DNA of 64,000 bases. It comes from Desulfocucumis palustris (GTDB taxonomy: Bacteria; Bacillota; Desulfotomaculia; Desulfotomaculales; Desulfocucumaceae). Below the pieces are notes generated by a model, which ran no database searches, was not told the origin of the DNA, and saw only the letters and a list, made by a program, of their open reading frames with translations. This document shows, piece by piece, positions 33,271-43,286 of this stretch (position 1 is the first letter of the stretch; every line of letters starts with the position of its first letter). Position numbers and translations under genes: made by a program. The stretch is from positions 1 through 64,000 of the forward strand of contig NZ_BFAV01000150.1 of NCBI RefSeq assembly GCF_002933875.1, in the 5' to 3' direction.

Positions 33271-36200
33271 CTATACGTCAAAAAGCCTGAACTGCTCAAC
33301 CGCAGGCGCCTGTCTGCGTGCAAGAGCGTCTTCTGTCACAAGGCACTCTTCGGACATGTCCGATAGAAAGGGAGAGCGGGGCCGGGATGTCAAAAGGATG
33401 AGTTCATCCCGCGCCCTTGTCAGGCCGACATAAAAAAGTCGTCTTTCCTCTTCAGGATTGTTATCATCCCTGCTGTTTTTGAGAGGAATCATACCATCCT
33501 TTACGCCACACAGGAATACGGCGGGAAATTCAAGGCCCTTGGCTCCGTGCAGGGTCATGAGCGAAACCGCGTCCCGGCGGTACTTACGTCCGCCGCTTCG
33601 CGTCACGTCGCTTTCGCGCCCGAGCAGGAGATTTTGCAGGAGGGAAGGCATGCTTTCGTGCAAAACAGCCGTGTGCAAAAACAGTTCCATGCACTTTAAT
33701 TCACCCAGGGCGTTGTCGCTGATCCAGGATTCGATCAGCTTTTGCGGCCTTTCTCCGGACACCAGGGGCTCATATTTCCGAAGCAGCTCGATAAATTTTC
33801 GGAGGCTATCCGAGTCATGTGACGGCAAAAGCCCTTCCAGGATACCGGCAAGGTCGGCTGCGTTTTTCCCGGACCCGGCGTAACTCTCGATAATTTCCCG
33901 CACAAGCTCCGCGGGACAGCTGACCGACGCCTTCAGGCACAGCCGCAGGGAAACAAGAGCCCGCGGGTTGAGCAAAAACCGGAAAAAGGCCACCGCCCGG
34001 CGGATCTGCGGCTCGGCGAGAAACTCGCCCCGGCCGGCGACCACATACGGAATGCCCTCTTTCAAAAGGCACTGTTCCAAAATTTCCGACTGGCGATTGG
34101 TGCGATACAAAACGGCGATGTCGGAAAAGCCCCGCTGGCACCCTGAAGCGGGCCTTTTCGGGCCGGCTTTTTTCGACGGGGAATGCGCATCCAGCATGTC
34201 GATGCCGCCAACCATGCGGCTGATCTCCCTGGCCACAAACCGCGCTTCCCCAAACTCGTCCTCCGCTTCCAGGAGGCGCGCCTTTACACCGCTCTCCCTC
34301 TTTGCCTCAAGAGCGGGCTCAGACCCTCCGGCGGTTTTCCTGGAGATGACTGACAGGGCGCAGCGGATGATCTCGGGTGTCGAGCGGTAATTCTGGATCA
34401 GCCGGATCTGCCGGGCACAGGGGAAATCCTTGAAAAACCGTTCAAAGCAGCGGGGCTCCGCTCCCCTGAAGCCATAAATGGATTGGTCCGGGTCCCCGAT
34501 CACAAAAATGCTTGCGCTGTTTCTGCTCCACTCCCTGATCAGGCGGTATTGAACCATATTTATATCCTGAAACTCATCCACCAGTAGATGGGACCAGGAG
34601 TCCCGAAGGCTTTTATCCTCCATGCGGCCCGCATCCCCGCGCTCAAGCGGCCTGAGCACATTCAGGAGAATATCGTCGTAATCCAAAACGCCGTATCGCT
34701 CAAGCTGCGCGCAGTACAGCTCATACACCCCTGAAGGCATATCCGTTTTTGCCTCCCCGGGCCAGGCGCCGCTTTTTATAAGGGATATCCCTCTCAAAAC
34801 ATCCCGGGGGGAATTTTTCAAACCAAGGCTTTTTAAAATGTCCCCGACCATGGGCAGCGCGTCATATTCGTCGATCACCGTGATGTTCTCTTTTCCGTTC
34901 TGCCTTGATAAAATCTGCAGACATACGGAGTGGAAGGTGCCTATGTTCATGGCTTTCACGGTCCGCCTGTTCCCGAAGTGCTTGGCCAGGCGCTCACGCA
35001 TCTCTCCCGCCGCCTTGTTGGTAAAGGTGACGGCAGTTATCCCCGAGGGGGATACGCCACAGTTTTCAACGAGATGGGCGACGCGGCTTACAAGGGTCTT
35101 TGTTTTGCCCGTTCCCGGGCCGGCAATTACCGCAACGGCCGGGGCGGCGGCGCAAACTGCTTCCCGCTGTTCCCTGTTTAACCCGTGGGGAATTTCCGGA
35201 GAAAACCTTGGGGCCGCTTTTAGATCTTTTTCCTGCGGGCGGGCATCCGTCAAAACCGGCCCGGGAACGGCTTTACCAAGCGGATCTTTTTTATCCCCGG
35301 CGTCTTTGGGCATCAATTGCTCCTTATCCTTTTTTTCGTTAAAAAGGCATAGCTGACCGGAAAACAGCCCGATTTCGCTTTTGTCCAAAATCTTTATTTT
35401 TCCATATTCTCCGTCGTATCCGGGCTTTATTTCCACTTTGCCGAGCCTCAGCCTGCGGATACCCTCCGCCACAAGGGGACCCGCCTTAAGCTCGATGTCG
35501 CCAAGAGGCGCCTGGCGAAGAATAAAGAACTCCGGTCCAAGCTCACGCATTAGCTCGTTGTATTTTCTCCTGACCTTCACGCTTGCGGCGGTGAGCCCGG
35601 TTGACGCGGCGATTACCTCATGAAGGGGGACGAGGCTTTCAAAGTGTTTTGCCGCCGGGGAAACGAACCCCTCGGCTCTGTCCGCCAGCGCTTCCACCCG
35701 GTGCAACACTCCCACCGTGAGCCTGCCGCCGCACACGGGGCATATGCCCGAGGCGGTATTGGTATCCGCCGGTTTTAAGCACACTTTGCAGTTTCTGTGC
35801 CCGTCATAGTGGTATTTTCCTTCCTCTGGAAAAAATTCGATTGTGCCATAAAACCCCCCGGCATCCCGGTCCTGAAGCGCCAGAGCTATGTGCGGATAAG
35901 AAAGGGAGGTATCGAACAGGTTGGCTTCCCTCCCCAGATTCCCCGGGGAGTGGGCGTCGGAATTCGAGACCAGCGTGAACCTGTCCAGCGCGGAAAGGCG
36001 CCAGTTCATGGGCGGATCCGAAGAAAGCCCCGTTTCCAGCGCATGGATATAATCCGTTAAATCCCCGAAGCACTCGCGGATATCGTCAAAACCGGAATAG
36101 GCGCCAAACAGGGAGAAGTGGGGGGTCCATATATGAGCGGGAATAAATATGGCGTCAGCGCATACGTCCAGGGTGATCTCCAGAAGGTCGCGGCTGTCAA

Positions 36201-36618
36201 GGCCCAGGATCGGCCTGCCGTCGGAATGCAGATTACCTATGGCCTCGAGCCGGTGCGACAGGGCTTCGGCGTGTTCCAGACTTGGAAGAAGGAGCAGGTT
36301 GTGGACCTTTCTTACTTTTCCGTTTTTCTTGTATATGGAACTGATTTCGCCGGAAACAATGAACCGGGGCTTAAAACCGGCACCCATCACATCGTCCTCT
36401 TTGCGAAAATCATCTTTTAGCGTATAAAGCCCTTCTTCAGACGGGATGAGCTTCTCCCTGAGCTCCCGGCGCCAGGCGGGATGGCTGAAATCCCCCGTGC
36501 CAATCAGGCCAAGACCCTTTCGCCGCGCCCACAGATCAAGAATCTCGGGCACGCATTCGCGGCTGGTCGCTCTTGAATATTTGGAATGGATATGAAAATC
36601 GGCAATAAACACAAACAT
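33271..36618 (-). CDS. EndoQ-like PHP endonuclease fused to UvrD/Rep helicase
   Basis: An 1115-residue fusion. Residues 1-400 are an endonuclease-Q-type PHP module: DFHIHSKYSRATS, FIPAHIWTPHFS, SNSDAHSPGNLGREAN with metal His/Asp residues, and a CKVC...CPVC zinc finger at about 285-305. Endonuclease Q cuts 5' of deaminated bases (hypoxanthine, uracil, xanthine) and abasic sites. After a charged linker (400-490) comes a complete UvrD-type helicase: AGPGTGKT, VDEFQDINMVQYRL, GDPDQSIYGFRGAE, the LMTLHGAKGLEF motif and FYVGLTRARDELILL. The cut-and-unwind pairing suggests alternative excision repair of deaminated DNA. Monocistronic. Confidence 0.92.
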   Translation of the reverse strand: MFVFIADFHIHSKYSRATSRECVPEILDLWARRKGLGLIGTGDFSHPAWRRELREKLIPSEEGLYTLKDDFRKEDDVMGAGFKPRFIVSGEISSIYKKNGKVRKVHNLLLLPSLEHAEALSHRLEAIGNLHSDGRPILGLDSRDLLEITLDVCADAIFIPAHIWTPHFSLFGAYSGFDDIRECFGDLTDYIHALETGLSSDPPMNWRLSALDRFTLVSNSDAHSPGNLGREANLFDTSLSYPHIALALQDRDAGGFYGTIEFFPEEGKYHYDGHRNCKVCLKPADTNTASGICPVCGGRLTVGVLHRVEALADRAEGFVSPAAKHFESLVPLHEVIAASTGLTAASVKVRRKYNELMRELGPEFFILRQAPLGDIELKAGPLVAEGIRRLRLGKVEIKPGYDGEYGKIKILDKSEIGLFSGQLCLFNEKKDKEQLMPKDAGDKKDPLGKAVPGPVLTDARPQEKDLKAAPRFSPEIPHGLNREQREAVCAAAPAVAVIAGPGTGKTKTLVSRVAHLVENCGVSPSGITAVTFTNKAAGEMRERLAKHFGNRRTVKAMNIGTFHSVCLQILSRQNGKENITVIDEYDALPMVGDILKSLGLKNSPRDVLRGISLIKSGAWPGEAKTDMPSGVYELYCAQLERYGVLDYDDILLNVLRPLERGDAGRMEDKSLRDSWSHLLVDEFQDINMVQYRLIREWSRNSASIFVIGDPDQSIYGFRGAEPRCFERFFKDFPCARQIRLIQNYRSTPEIIRCALSVISRKTAGGSEPALEAKRESGVKARLLEAEDEFGEARFVAREISRMVGGIDMLDAHSPSKKAGPKRPASGCQRGFSDIAVLYRTNRQSEILEQCLLKEGIPYVVAGRGEFLAEPQIRRAVAFFRFLLNPRALVSLRLCLKASVSCPAELVREIIESYAGSGKNAADLAGILEGLLPSHDSDSLRKFIELLRKYEPLVSGERPQKLIESWISDNALGELKCMELFLHTAVLHESMPSLLQNLLLGRESDVTRSGGRKYRRDAVSLMTLHGAKGLEFPAVFLCGVKDGMIPLKNSRDDNNPEEERRLFYVGLTRARDELILLTSRPRSPFLSDMSEECLVTEDALARRQAPAVEQFRLFDV

Positions 36619-36776
36619 ACACCTGCGCTTTATCTTGATGAACTTGACTGAAAAAAAAATTCAAAAAAAATAGAGAAGATGCCCGCCTCTCCATTAACAT
36701 TGTTTTATAGCAAATATTTGTTTCAATTATTTTATGCTCTTAATGCTTTATTGAGCGGGGAAACCGGCGGCATTTT

Positions 36777-37610
36777 TTAGCTGTATATCCTTTCCGCCAA
36801 TAGGCTGAGCTCTTTTGACATATTTAAAATGTCGTTTACAGAAGATGAAATCTCCTCCACCGAGGCTGACTGTTCTTCAGACACAGCAGCAATTTGATAA
36901 ATTTGCTCACTTAATTCACTAACCGAAATAGTAACCAACGAAAGCGTGTCGGCAATTTCCTTCACTGAATTTGTAGTGCTATTGGCAAGCTTGCGTATTT
37001 CTTCCGCCACAACATTAAAGCCCCTTCCCTGATCCCCCGCTCTGGCGGCTTCAATGGCCGCGTTTAATCCCAGCAGGTGGGTTTGGCTGGCAATGCCTTT
37101 AATCAGATTCAATATAATATCTGTTTTCTTAACGTTTTCGCTAATAACATTGGTTTGTCCGGATAGATTAGTTGCAGTCGCCGCTAATTGCTGGGAACCG
37201 GCTGATAAATTTGAAACGGTCTGACTAATCATTTCAAGGGAGTTTTCCAATTTATCCGAATCTTCCCTTAAATCATCCTGGATAGAGGTTGGTTGAAATG
37301 CGCCAAGCGTGCCTATTACTTCTCCGTCCGGAGCAATTATTGGTGCTATCATCGCCATGTATGCCACTCCATATTGTGACTTTTCCAGCGGTACTTTTGC
37401 CGTTACCCTTTTGCCGGTTTGTAATACCTGATGTGTTATAGTTCCTGTTTTAATCGGATCACCGGCCTTTGCTTTATGATCAAGGCTAACTCCAGGCTCA
37501 TAATAGTAATATTTTTCACGGTCACTTAATGCAATTGCTGCTTCATTACCCAAAAGATTTTTAGCTGTTTTAGCCATAATTACATATTCTTCCCAGTTTG
37601 CTTCAGACAA
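36777..37610 (-). CDS. soluble chemotaxis-type signalling protein
   Basis: A 277-residue MCP-type protein without membrane segments. Residues 1-115 form a small sensor domain ([43 protein letters not shown]), similar in layout to PAS/YfmS-like cytosolic receptors. Residues 116-277 are an MCP signalling hairpin with the tip [20 protein letters not shown]; it deviates slightly from the usual IAEQTNLL tip. The start is TTG at 37610 with GAGGTGA before it. It may adjust chemotaxis to an internal signal. Confidence 0.88.
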   Translation of the reverse strand: MSEANWEEYVIMAKTAKNLLGNEAAIALSDREKYYYYEPGVSLDHKAKAGDPIKTGTITHQVLQTGKRVTAKVPLEKSQYGVAYMAMIAPIIAPDGEVIGTLGAFQPTSIQDDLREDSDKLENSLEMISQTVSNLSAGSQQLAATATNLSGQTNVISENVKKTDIILNLIKGIASQTHLLGLNAAIEAARAGDQGRGFNVVAEEIRKLANSTTNSVKEIADTLSLVTISVSELSEQIYQIAAVSEEQSASVEEISSSVNDILNMSKELSLLAERIYS

Positions 37611-38053
37611 TTTAAGTCACCTCTATAAAATAATAATACATAATAACTTACACAAAAAAAAAATATTTCCTCTCAAATTTTCACATAAATTAATAATATT
37701 TGTATTTTGTGGTTATATTTTGTCGGGTTATGCAGATTTCAAGCGGTCCCGCGAGTATTGCGGCTCTCCATTCAAGACATTTATTCACAGGATAAGGTGG
37801 AATTGGCAAAAGCCAATGAAAGTCCTGCAAGCTACACCGTCATAAAGATAGGCATTTTCTATTTATATAAAAAAATTTCGGAAAAATGAAACATTTTAAG
37901 CCTTGATGTTAAATAATGGTTAAATATGTAGATGTATGTCAGTTAAAATGGTAGTATATTCACAGAAATTGTCTCTTCGGATGTTGAAATATAAGTGAGC
38001 CAAGGGTTCAAAGGGGGTTATCCCCCTACGAAATACTTGTGGCGAACTTAAAA
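37611..38053. other. divergent intergenic stretch
   Basis: A+T-rich region between the soluble MCP gene and the leader at 38054. A 60-codon frame at 37707-37889 lacks a ribosome site. Nothing else was recognised. Confidence 0.3.
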
Positions 38054-38147
38054 GTAAAGCTCGAAATCTCTGATTTCGTTAGCTGAACTTTCCCTTTAGG
38101 GTTCGGGCTTTACAGCCTGTTAGCGAGATAAAGCTCTGTTAGGAGGG
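38054..38147 (+). promoter_or_regulatory. candidate structured leader with alternative pairings
   Basis: GTAAAGCTCGAA (38054-38065) can pair with TTCGGGCTTTAC (38102-38113). The latter can instead pair with ATAAAGCTC (38128-38136) just before the ribosome site AGGAGGG (38141-38147). Short hairpins CGAAATC/GATTTCG, CCC-TTTA-GGG, GGC..GCC and GAG..CTC are also visible, with complementary loops CTTTA and TAAAG. It precedes the PhnD/GGDEF-EAL operon. It matches no riboswitch class I recognise. Confidence 0.45.
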
Positions 38148-38154
38148 CATGTAC

Positions 38155-39042
38155 ATGAGGAATAAATATATTTTAATATTTTTGCTTTCTATTATGTTAC
38201 TGCTATGGGGTTGCAGCGGGTCGCCTGAAAAAATATCCATTGGCATAATTCCGGCCAGGGAACCTGAAAGAATGTTGAATAACTTTGAGCCCGTCAGGGC
38301 TTACCTGGAAAAAGAAATTGGAATTCCAGTGACAGTTACGGTGCCTGATAATTATTTCGGGTTGATTGAGTCAATGAATCAGAATAAAGTAGATATCGGC
38401 TTTTTGGGTCCCTTTTCCTATGTTACGGCGGAAAAGCAAATAGATCTGGAACCCCTGCTTTTTGCGGCCAGAAAGGACACCGGCACAAGTTACCATTCTT
38501 TAATCATTGCACGAAAGGACGCCGGCATCAGGACCATCGAGGATTTAAAAGGGAAAAAATTTGCCTTTGTGGACCCCGGGTCAACATCGGGCTTTATCAT
38601 TCCCTCCGCCCTGTTTAAAAGCAGGGATATAGATGTTAACCAATATTTCAGTAAAACAATATACTCCGGTTCCCATGACTCAGTGGTGATGGATGTTTTA
38701 AACAAGAAAGTGGATGCGGGCGCCGTGGCCGACATGAATCTAAGAAGAGTAATGGATTATGCCAAAATTGGCAATGAAGAGTTTATTGCCGTATGGAAAT
38801 CAGATGACATTCCCGGGTCTCCAATTGTGGCAAGAGCCGATCTTGACAATACACTTAAAGAAAAATTTATAACAGCGATGCTTTTAATACATGAAAAGGA
38901 TCCCCAGGCCATCAAATATTTTGACAGCAACATTGAAAAATATGTTGCCACGGACAAATCTATATATAACGGCGTAAGGAATATAGCCAATATTCTGGGA
39001 GAAGAATTCGTCAATGAACACTTTTTGCAAAAGAATCAATAG
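38155..39042 (+). CDS. PhnD-like phosphate/phosphonate-binding lipoprotein
   Basis: A 295-residue substrate-binding protein with a lipobox at LLWGCSGS (signal peptide ends about residue 19). It is of PhnD/TauA-type periplasmic-binding fold: IGIIPAREPERMLNNFEPVR, DIGFLGPFSYVTA and FAFVDPGSTSGFIIPSALF are the family blocks. Start ATG 38155, 7 bases after AGGAGGG; an ATG at 38149 is too close. No ABC permease or ATPase is near; instead a Cache-GGDEF-EAL protein follows after 29 bases. It may present a ligand to that sensor rather than to a transporter. Confidence 0.9.
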   Translation: MRNKYILIFLLSIMLLLWGCSGSPEKISIGIIPAREPERMLNNFEPVRAYLEKEIGIPVTVTVPDNYFGLIESMNQNKVDIGFLGPFSYVTAEKQIDLEPLLFAARKDTGTSYHSLIIARKDAGIRTIEDLKGKKFAFVDPGSTSGFIIPSALFKSRDIDVNQYFSKTIYSGSHDSVVMDVLNKKVDAGAVADMNLRRVMDYAKIGNEEFIAVWKSDDIPGSPIVARADLDNTLKEKFITAMLLIHEKDPQAIKYFDSNIEKYVATDKSIYNGVRNIANILGEEFVNEHFLQKNQ

Positions 39043-39071
39043 CCGTTGTTCCTTCCGCAGGGGGTATCATC

Positions 39072-41567
39072 TTGAGGTTAAACAGCATTAAATTTATAGC
39101 AACCGCGTTAATATTTGGACTTGGCATGGTAACTATTTTTATCTTCAGTTACTTAACATATATAAACACCATGGCAAATCTGGAGGAAAAATACCATAAA
39201 GAATCTGCCCTGGTACTCAAGCACACCCTGCTTTCATTCCAAAACCAATTTGAAAGTACCGAAAAGGTTCTCAATATACTTGCTGAAACCGGGGAGTTAA
39301 AATTAATTAATTCCGCGATAGATAAGCAATCATTAAATTCCCTGCTGGAGAGATTTCAAAAAACCGTGCCCAACAGCAGGGTGATGCAAATATGCCTGAA
39401 GGATGGCCAAGTATACATGGGACCATGGATGCAAATCCCCCCGGGCTATGACCCCAGGAAAAAAGAGTGGTACATCCAGGCACTGCAAGCAAAGGGGGCG
39501 GTGGTTTGGTCAGAGCCTTATTTAGACTATATGACACAAAGAATTATAATTACCGCGGCAAGACAATTCACAACTCCATCCGGCGATATTGCCGGGGTGC
39601 TGGCCATAGACTTTGATGTAAACACCATTAGCAATGTCATAAGCAATTCCCAAATAGGGGAGAACGGCTTTGTTATGCTCCTTAGCAGAAATGGAACCGT
39701 CATTGCCAATAAGGATGACTACATGATAGGAGAACGTATTTTTGGCGCGGATTTTCAGAACCTGTTAAACTCAAAATATAACGGTGAGCTGGACTACACC
39801 ATTAAGAACCTGCAATATCACCTTAAGTTTGACACCATTAGGAGAAATGGCATGATTCTTGTAACAGCCATAAGCAGAGCAGAAATTAATGATAACCTGT
39901 TTAAGGCATTTTTCCCTGTACTTAGCACAGGCATCGCTTGTTTATTTATCTTTTGTGTCGGCGCATACTTTTTGACCCTTAAGGCAATAGCGCCCCTAAA
40001 AAAGCTTGTATCTTTAATGAAACTGGCACAAAATGGAGACTACGGTGTTCGCTCAAATATAAAAGCATATGATGAGATAAACAGCCTTTCCAATAGCTTT
40101 AATAGTATGATTGACAGCATTAGAAAACGTGATAAAGCGCTTAAAGAATTAAACAGTGAATTGGCCAATACCCAGGAAATACTGAAGTGCAATCTAAATG
40201 AAATGGAACAATCCCAAAGGATATTAAAGGCAAGTGAGGAAAGAATAAAACATCTTGCCTATTACGATTCCCTGACAGGCCTTTCAAATAGAGAAAGATT
40301 AATTAAAAAACTAAAACAGGCTATCGAAGAAAACATCAACACAAGCGGAGCGGTTATATACATAGACCTGGACAATTTCAAAAAAATCAATGATACTATG
40401 GGTCATACCGTTGGCGATAAAGTCCTTATTGAGGTCGCAAGGAGATTTAACAACACGGTTGATTATGAAAATTATACGGCCCGCATTGGCGGGGACGAGT
40501 TTATTATTTTTATAAACGGAATAACCTCCATGGATACTGTTGTGGAGGTAGCCGATAAACTGGTAAAAATCTTTAAGGAACCGTTGGCAACGGACTCAAA
40601 AAGTTTTAACCTGACAGCAAGCATTGGGGTCGCCCTTTTCCCTTTGCACGGATCCACCGCTGAAGAAATTCTTAAAAAGGCGGATATGGCCATGTACAAG
40701 GCCAAGGAGAAGGGGAAAAACTGTTATCAGGTGTTTGATGAAAGCATGCATGCGGAAATAATACTAAAGGTAAATTTGGAAAATGAAATGCGACAGGCAT
40801 TAAAGGCCGACCAATTTACGCTATATTATCAACCGCAATACAATACGCCGGATAAAAGTATATACGGCATGGAAGCCCTGTTGAGATGGGACTCCCCCTC
40901 CATTGACCAGGGGGCGCCCCTGGATATTATCAAAGCCGCCGAGGAAACAGGGATGATAGTGGATATTGAAAAATGGGTTATGAAAAATGCCTTTACCTTT
41001 GCCAGGGAGATTAATGCAATAGCGGATAAAGATATAAAAATATCGGTGAATATATCCCCGGTTCATATTATGCAGAGTGATTTTGTGGGCAACGTGTGGA
41101 ATAGTATAATTGAGGCGGGTGTCGACCCCGGCTTCATAGGGCTTGAAATAACTGAAACAGTAATGATGGAATCATTTGCTTCAAACAAGAAAAAACTTGA
41201 GGAAATTAAAAAGCTGGGAATCAATATTTACCTGGATGATTTTGGCTCAGGCTATTCATCCTTAAACTATCTTCAGAATTTACCCATTGATTATGTTAAA
41301 ATAGACAAGATTTTTGTGGATAACATGCTGAATTCAGACAGGGACGGAAGAATTACCGCGACTATAGTTGAGCTTGCCCACAACATCGGCCTTAAGGTCA
41401 TCGCCGAGGGGGTGGAAAGAGAGGAACAATATAATTTCCTGAATTTATATAAATGTGACATTATCCAGGGATATTATATGAGCAAACCGGTTCCCAGGGG
41501 AGAAGTGCTAAAACTTTTAAAATTCACAACCAATAACTGCCTGGAACAATACCTTACGGACTGGTAA
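39072..41567 (+). CDS. Cache-HAMP-GGDEF-EAL c-di-GMP enzyme
   Basis: An 831-residue membrane protein. Order: membrane segment (8-31), extracytoplasmic double Cache domain (about 35-285, PPGYDPRKKEWYIQA and VLAIDFDV blocks), second membrane segment (about 285-310), HAMP (310-365), a coiled coil, GGDEF domain with intact RIGGDEF, and EAL domain with intact MEALLRW, DDFGSGYSSL and IAEGVE. Both diguanylate cyclase and phosphodiesterase sites look complete, so it could make or break c-di-GMP. Start is probably TTG 39072 with AGGGGGT upstream. Co-transcribed with the PhnD-like lipoprotein. Confidence 0.94.
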   Translation: MRLNSIKFIATALIFGLGMVTIFIFSYLTYINTMANLEEKYHKESALVLKHTLLSFQNQFESTEKVLNILAETGELKLINSAIDKQSLNSLLERFQKTVPNSRVMQICLKDGQVYMGPWMQIPPGYDPRKKEWYIQALQAKGAVVWSEPYLDYMTQRIIITAARQFTTPSGDIAGVLAIDFDVNTISNVISNSQIGENGFVMLLSRNGTVIANKDDYMIGERIFGADFQNLLNSKYNGELDYTIKNLQYHLKFDTIRRNGMILVTAISRAEINDNLFKAFFPVLSTGIACLFIFCVGAYFLTLKAIAPLKKLVSLMKLAQNGDYGVRSNIKAYDEINSLSNSFNSMIDSIRKRDKALKELNSELANTQEILKCNLNEMEQSQRILKASEERIKHLAYYDSLTGLSNRERLIKKLKQAIEENINTSGAVIYIDLDNFKKINDTMGHTVGDKVLIEVARRFNNTVDYENYTARIGGDEFIIFINGITSMDTVVEVADKLVKIFKEPLATDSKSFNLTASIGVALFPLHGSTAEEILKKADMAMYKAKEKGKNCYQVFDESMHAEIILKVNLENEMRQALKADQFTLYYQPQYNTPDKSIYGMEALLRWDSPSIDQGAPLDIIKAAEETGMIVDIEKWVMKNAFTFAREINAIADKDIKISVNISPVHIMQSDFVGNVWNSIIEAGVDPGFIGLEITETVMMESFASNKKKLEEIKKLGINIYLDDFGSGYSSLNYLQNLPIDYVKIDKIFVDNMLNSDRDGRITATIVELAHNIGLKVIAEGVEREEQYNFLNLYKCDIIQGYYMSKPVPRGEVLKLLKFTTNNCLEQYLTDW

Positions 41568-41600
41568 CAGCCGGTGCCAGCCCTGGTTATATCAAGTTAG

Positions 41601-41626
41601 AAGCATTGTCAAGTCAATGCTTTTTT
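41601..41626 (+). terminator. terminator after the GGDEF-EAL gene
   Basis: The stem AAGCATTG (41601-41608) / CAATGCTT (41615-41622) is followed by a T run. It ends the PhnD-GGDEF-EAL operon. Confidence 0.9.
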
Positions 41627-41711
41627 AATGATTATTTATTCAAAATATAATACTGTCTTGACATTTTCCCGATATATATATTTTAAAACTGTTCCCGGGG
41701 AGGCTGGCGCA

Positions 41712-42419
41712 TTGACAGGTTTTCCGGCAAATGTTACCGTGGTTTTGCCTACCAAGAACGAGGAAAAAAATATACCGGGTTTTCTCGCTTCGCTGCCTGC
41801 GGACATCCCCCTCATTGTTCTCGACGACAGCACAGACAGCACCCAGGCTGTTATCAGGTCCCTCCGGTCCCAAAACACGCGAATCATTACAATGTCCGCG
41901 GGAGTGGCAGCCAAGCGGCAGTGCGGGGCCGAACTGGCCGGCAGCGACTGGGTGCTTTTTACGGATGCCGACATTCAATTCGCACCTGAATATTTTCATA
42001 AACTTAAAGACAGCCTGAAAGGAGATCTCGTATACGGTCCCAAGCTGAGCGCCGGCAAGAAGCACCTGTACTATTACCTCTTTTACCTTGGCCAGGTGGC
42101 GTTTTCCAGAATGGGAATTCCGGCCGCCTCGGCCTCCAACATGATTGTGCGCCGGCAGGTCTTTATGGACATAGGCGGTTTTGATATAAACCTTTCCTGC
42201 AATGAGGATACCGACCTTGTCTTCCGTCTGGCCAGGGCGAATTACAATTTTCGATGGGAACCCGGCCTCCTGGTCTACAATACCGACCACCGCCGGCTCC
42301 GCCGGGGGATAATCTGGAGGTACGGGCATATAATGTCACGCACTTTATTGATTTACCTTAACCTGAAGCATGCTGTGCCCCGAAGCTGGCTGTACTCGGA
42401 CTGGGGTTACTGGGGCTAG
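41712..42419 (+). CDS. family 2 glycosyltransferase
   Basis: A GT-A-fold glycosyltransferase of about 235 residues: VTVVLPTKNEEKNIPGFL at the start, VLDDSTD for nucleotide binding, the metal motif FTDADIQFAPEY (DxD) and GGFDINLSCNEDTDLVFRL as acceptor/catalytic region. The frame opens at 41628, but a TTGACA-like promoter and a GGGGAGG ribosome site lie inside it, pointing to TTG 41712 as the start. No membrane segment. Sugar and acceptor unknown. The next gene follows after 34 bases. Confidence 0.82.
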   Translation: MTGFPANVTVVLPTKNEEKNIPGFLASLPADIPLIVLDDSTDSTQAVIRSLRSQNTRIITMSAGVAAKRQCGAELAGSDWVLFTDADIQFAPEYFHKLKDSLKGDLVYGPKLSAGKKHLYYYLFYLGQVAFSRMGIPAASASNMIVRRQVFMDIGGFDINLSCNEDTDLVFRLARANYNFRWEPGLLVYNTDHRRLRRGIIWRYGHIMSRTLLIYLNLKHAVPRSWLYSDWGYWG

Positions 42420-42453
42420 ACAGCCTGGGGCTGCCGCAGTGAAAAGGAGTTGC

Positions 42454-43128
42454 ATGTGCATGCACACCTGCGAAAGTCGCGGAAATTCAGCAGGCAGCGA
42501 AATGTCCCGCACAGTCCCAGGTCGTCCTCCCGCCCCGGCCGCCGGAGAGATTTACGCGGCGATTCTTGAATATCTTTCAATGTTCCCTTCGATTGCCCTC
42601 CTTATTGAACTGACTCCCGTCAGGCTGCCTTTCCTTGACAGGCTGGCGGATTTGCCGGTGATCTGTCTCCCAATGTTCCTGAGGCTTTGGATAAGTAGAC
42701 TATGTCCCGGCTACGACCCCCATCTAAGCGCCTGGCCCCGGACGGCCAGGGATTATTTAGCCCGGGAAATCCCCCCCGGGCGCCGCCGCCGGAGGATCCA
42801 AAGACTGCTGGAAGAAAGACGCTGGCTTGACGCTTACGAGTTCTGGTGGGCGTGCAGAAGGCCCGCCACCCGTAAGCGGCTCACATTGCCGCTTTACAAT
42901 TTCCTGGGAGGAGACAATAGACCTTTTTGGGCCACCACGGGCGTATTTGCCCTGAGCGGCCTTCTGCACGCACTGTGGTATCCGCTTTTCCCCCTGTATG
43001 CCTGGTTGTCTGTTTACCATATGGCCTTTAAGGTTTTTATATCCCTCTGGCTGGGATATATACTTTTAGGCATTCCCGTGGCCATTAACAAAAAGCTGAA
43101 AAAAGGAGCCAGGTTCGTAGCCAGGTAA
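42454..43128 (+). CDS. hypothetical membrane protein downstream of the glycosyltransferase
   Basis: A protein of about 224 residues I do not recognise. After a Pro/Arg-rich N-terminus it has a hydrophobic stretch (about residues 33-90), a basic soluble middle (PPGRRRRRIQRLLEERRW) and two membrane segments at the C-terminus (FALSGLLHALWYPLFPLYAW and the segment before KKLKKGARF). AAAAGGAG precedes ATG 42454 (or 42460). Likely co-transcribed with the glycosyltransferase, so a part in surface glycan or lipid modification is possible. Confidence 0.6.
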   Translation: MCMHTCESRGNSAGSEMSRTVPGRPPAPAAGEIYAAILEYLSMFPSIALLIELTPVRLPFLDRLADLPVICLPMFLRLWISRLCPGYDPHLSAWPRTARDYLAREIPPGRRRRRIQRLLEERRWLDAYEFWWACRRPATRKRLTLPLYNFLGGDNRPFWATTGVFALSGLLHALWYPLFPLYAWLSVYHMAFKVFISLWLGYILLGIPVAINKKLKKGARFVAR

Positions 43129-43286
43129 AGGGCTATTGATGGGCTGATGTATCTGAATTCATGAATGGCAGGCCTGCAAAACGTACCGGATATTGGAACC
43201 GGCGAGATTTGTTAAGTGTGATCCCCTGCCCGGATAAGCATCTCCGGGCATTTGTCCGTCCTCCCCCAGCAACGGTTCAAAACCCA

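Noticed and set aside
43227..43250. Hairpin TGCCCGGA/TCCGGGCA as a terminator
   Set aside because: There is no T run on either strand; too weak to list as a feature.
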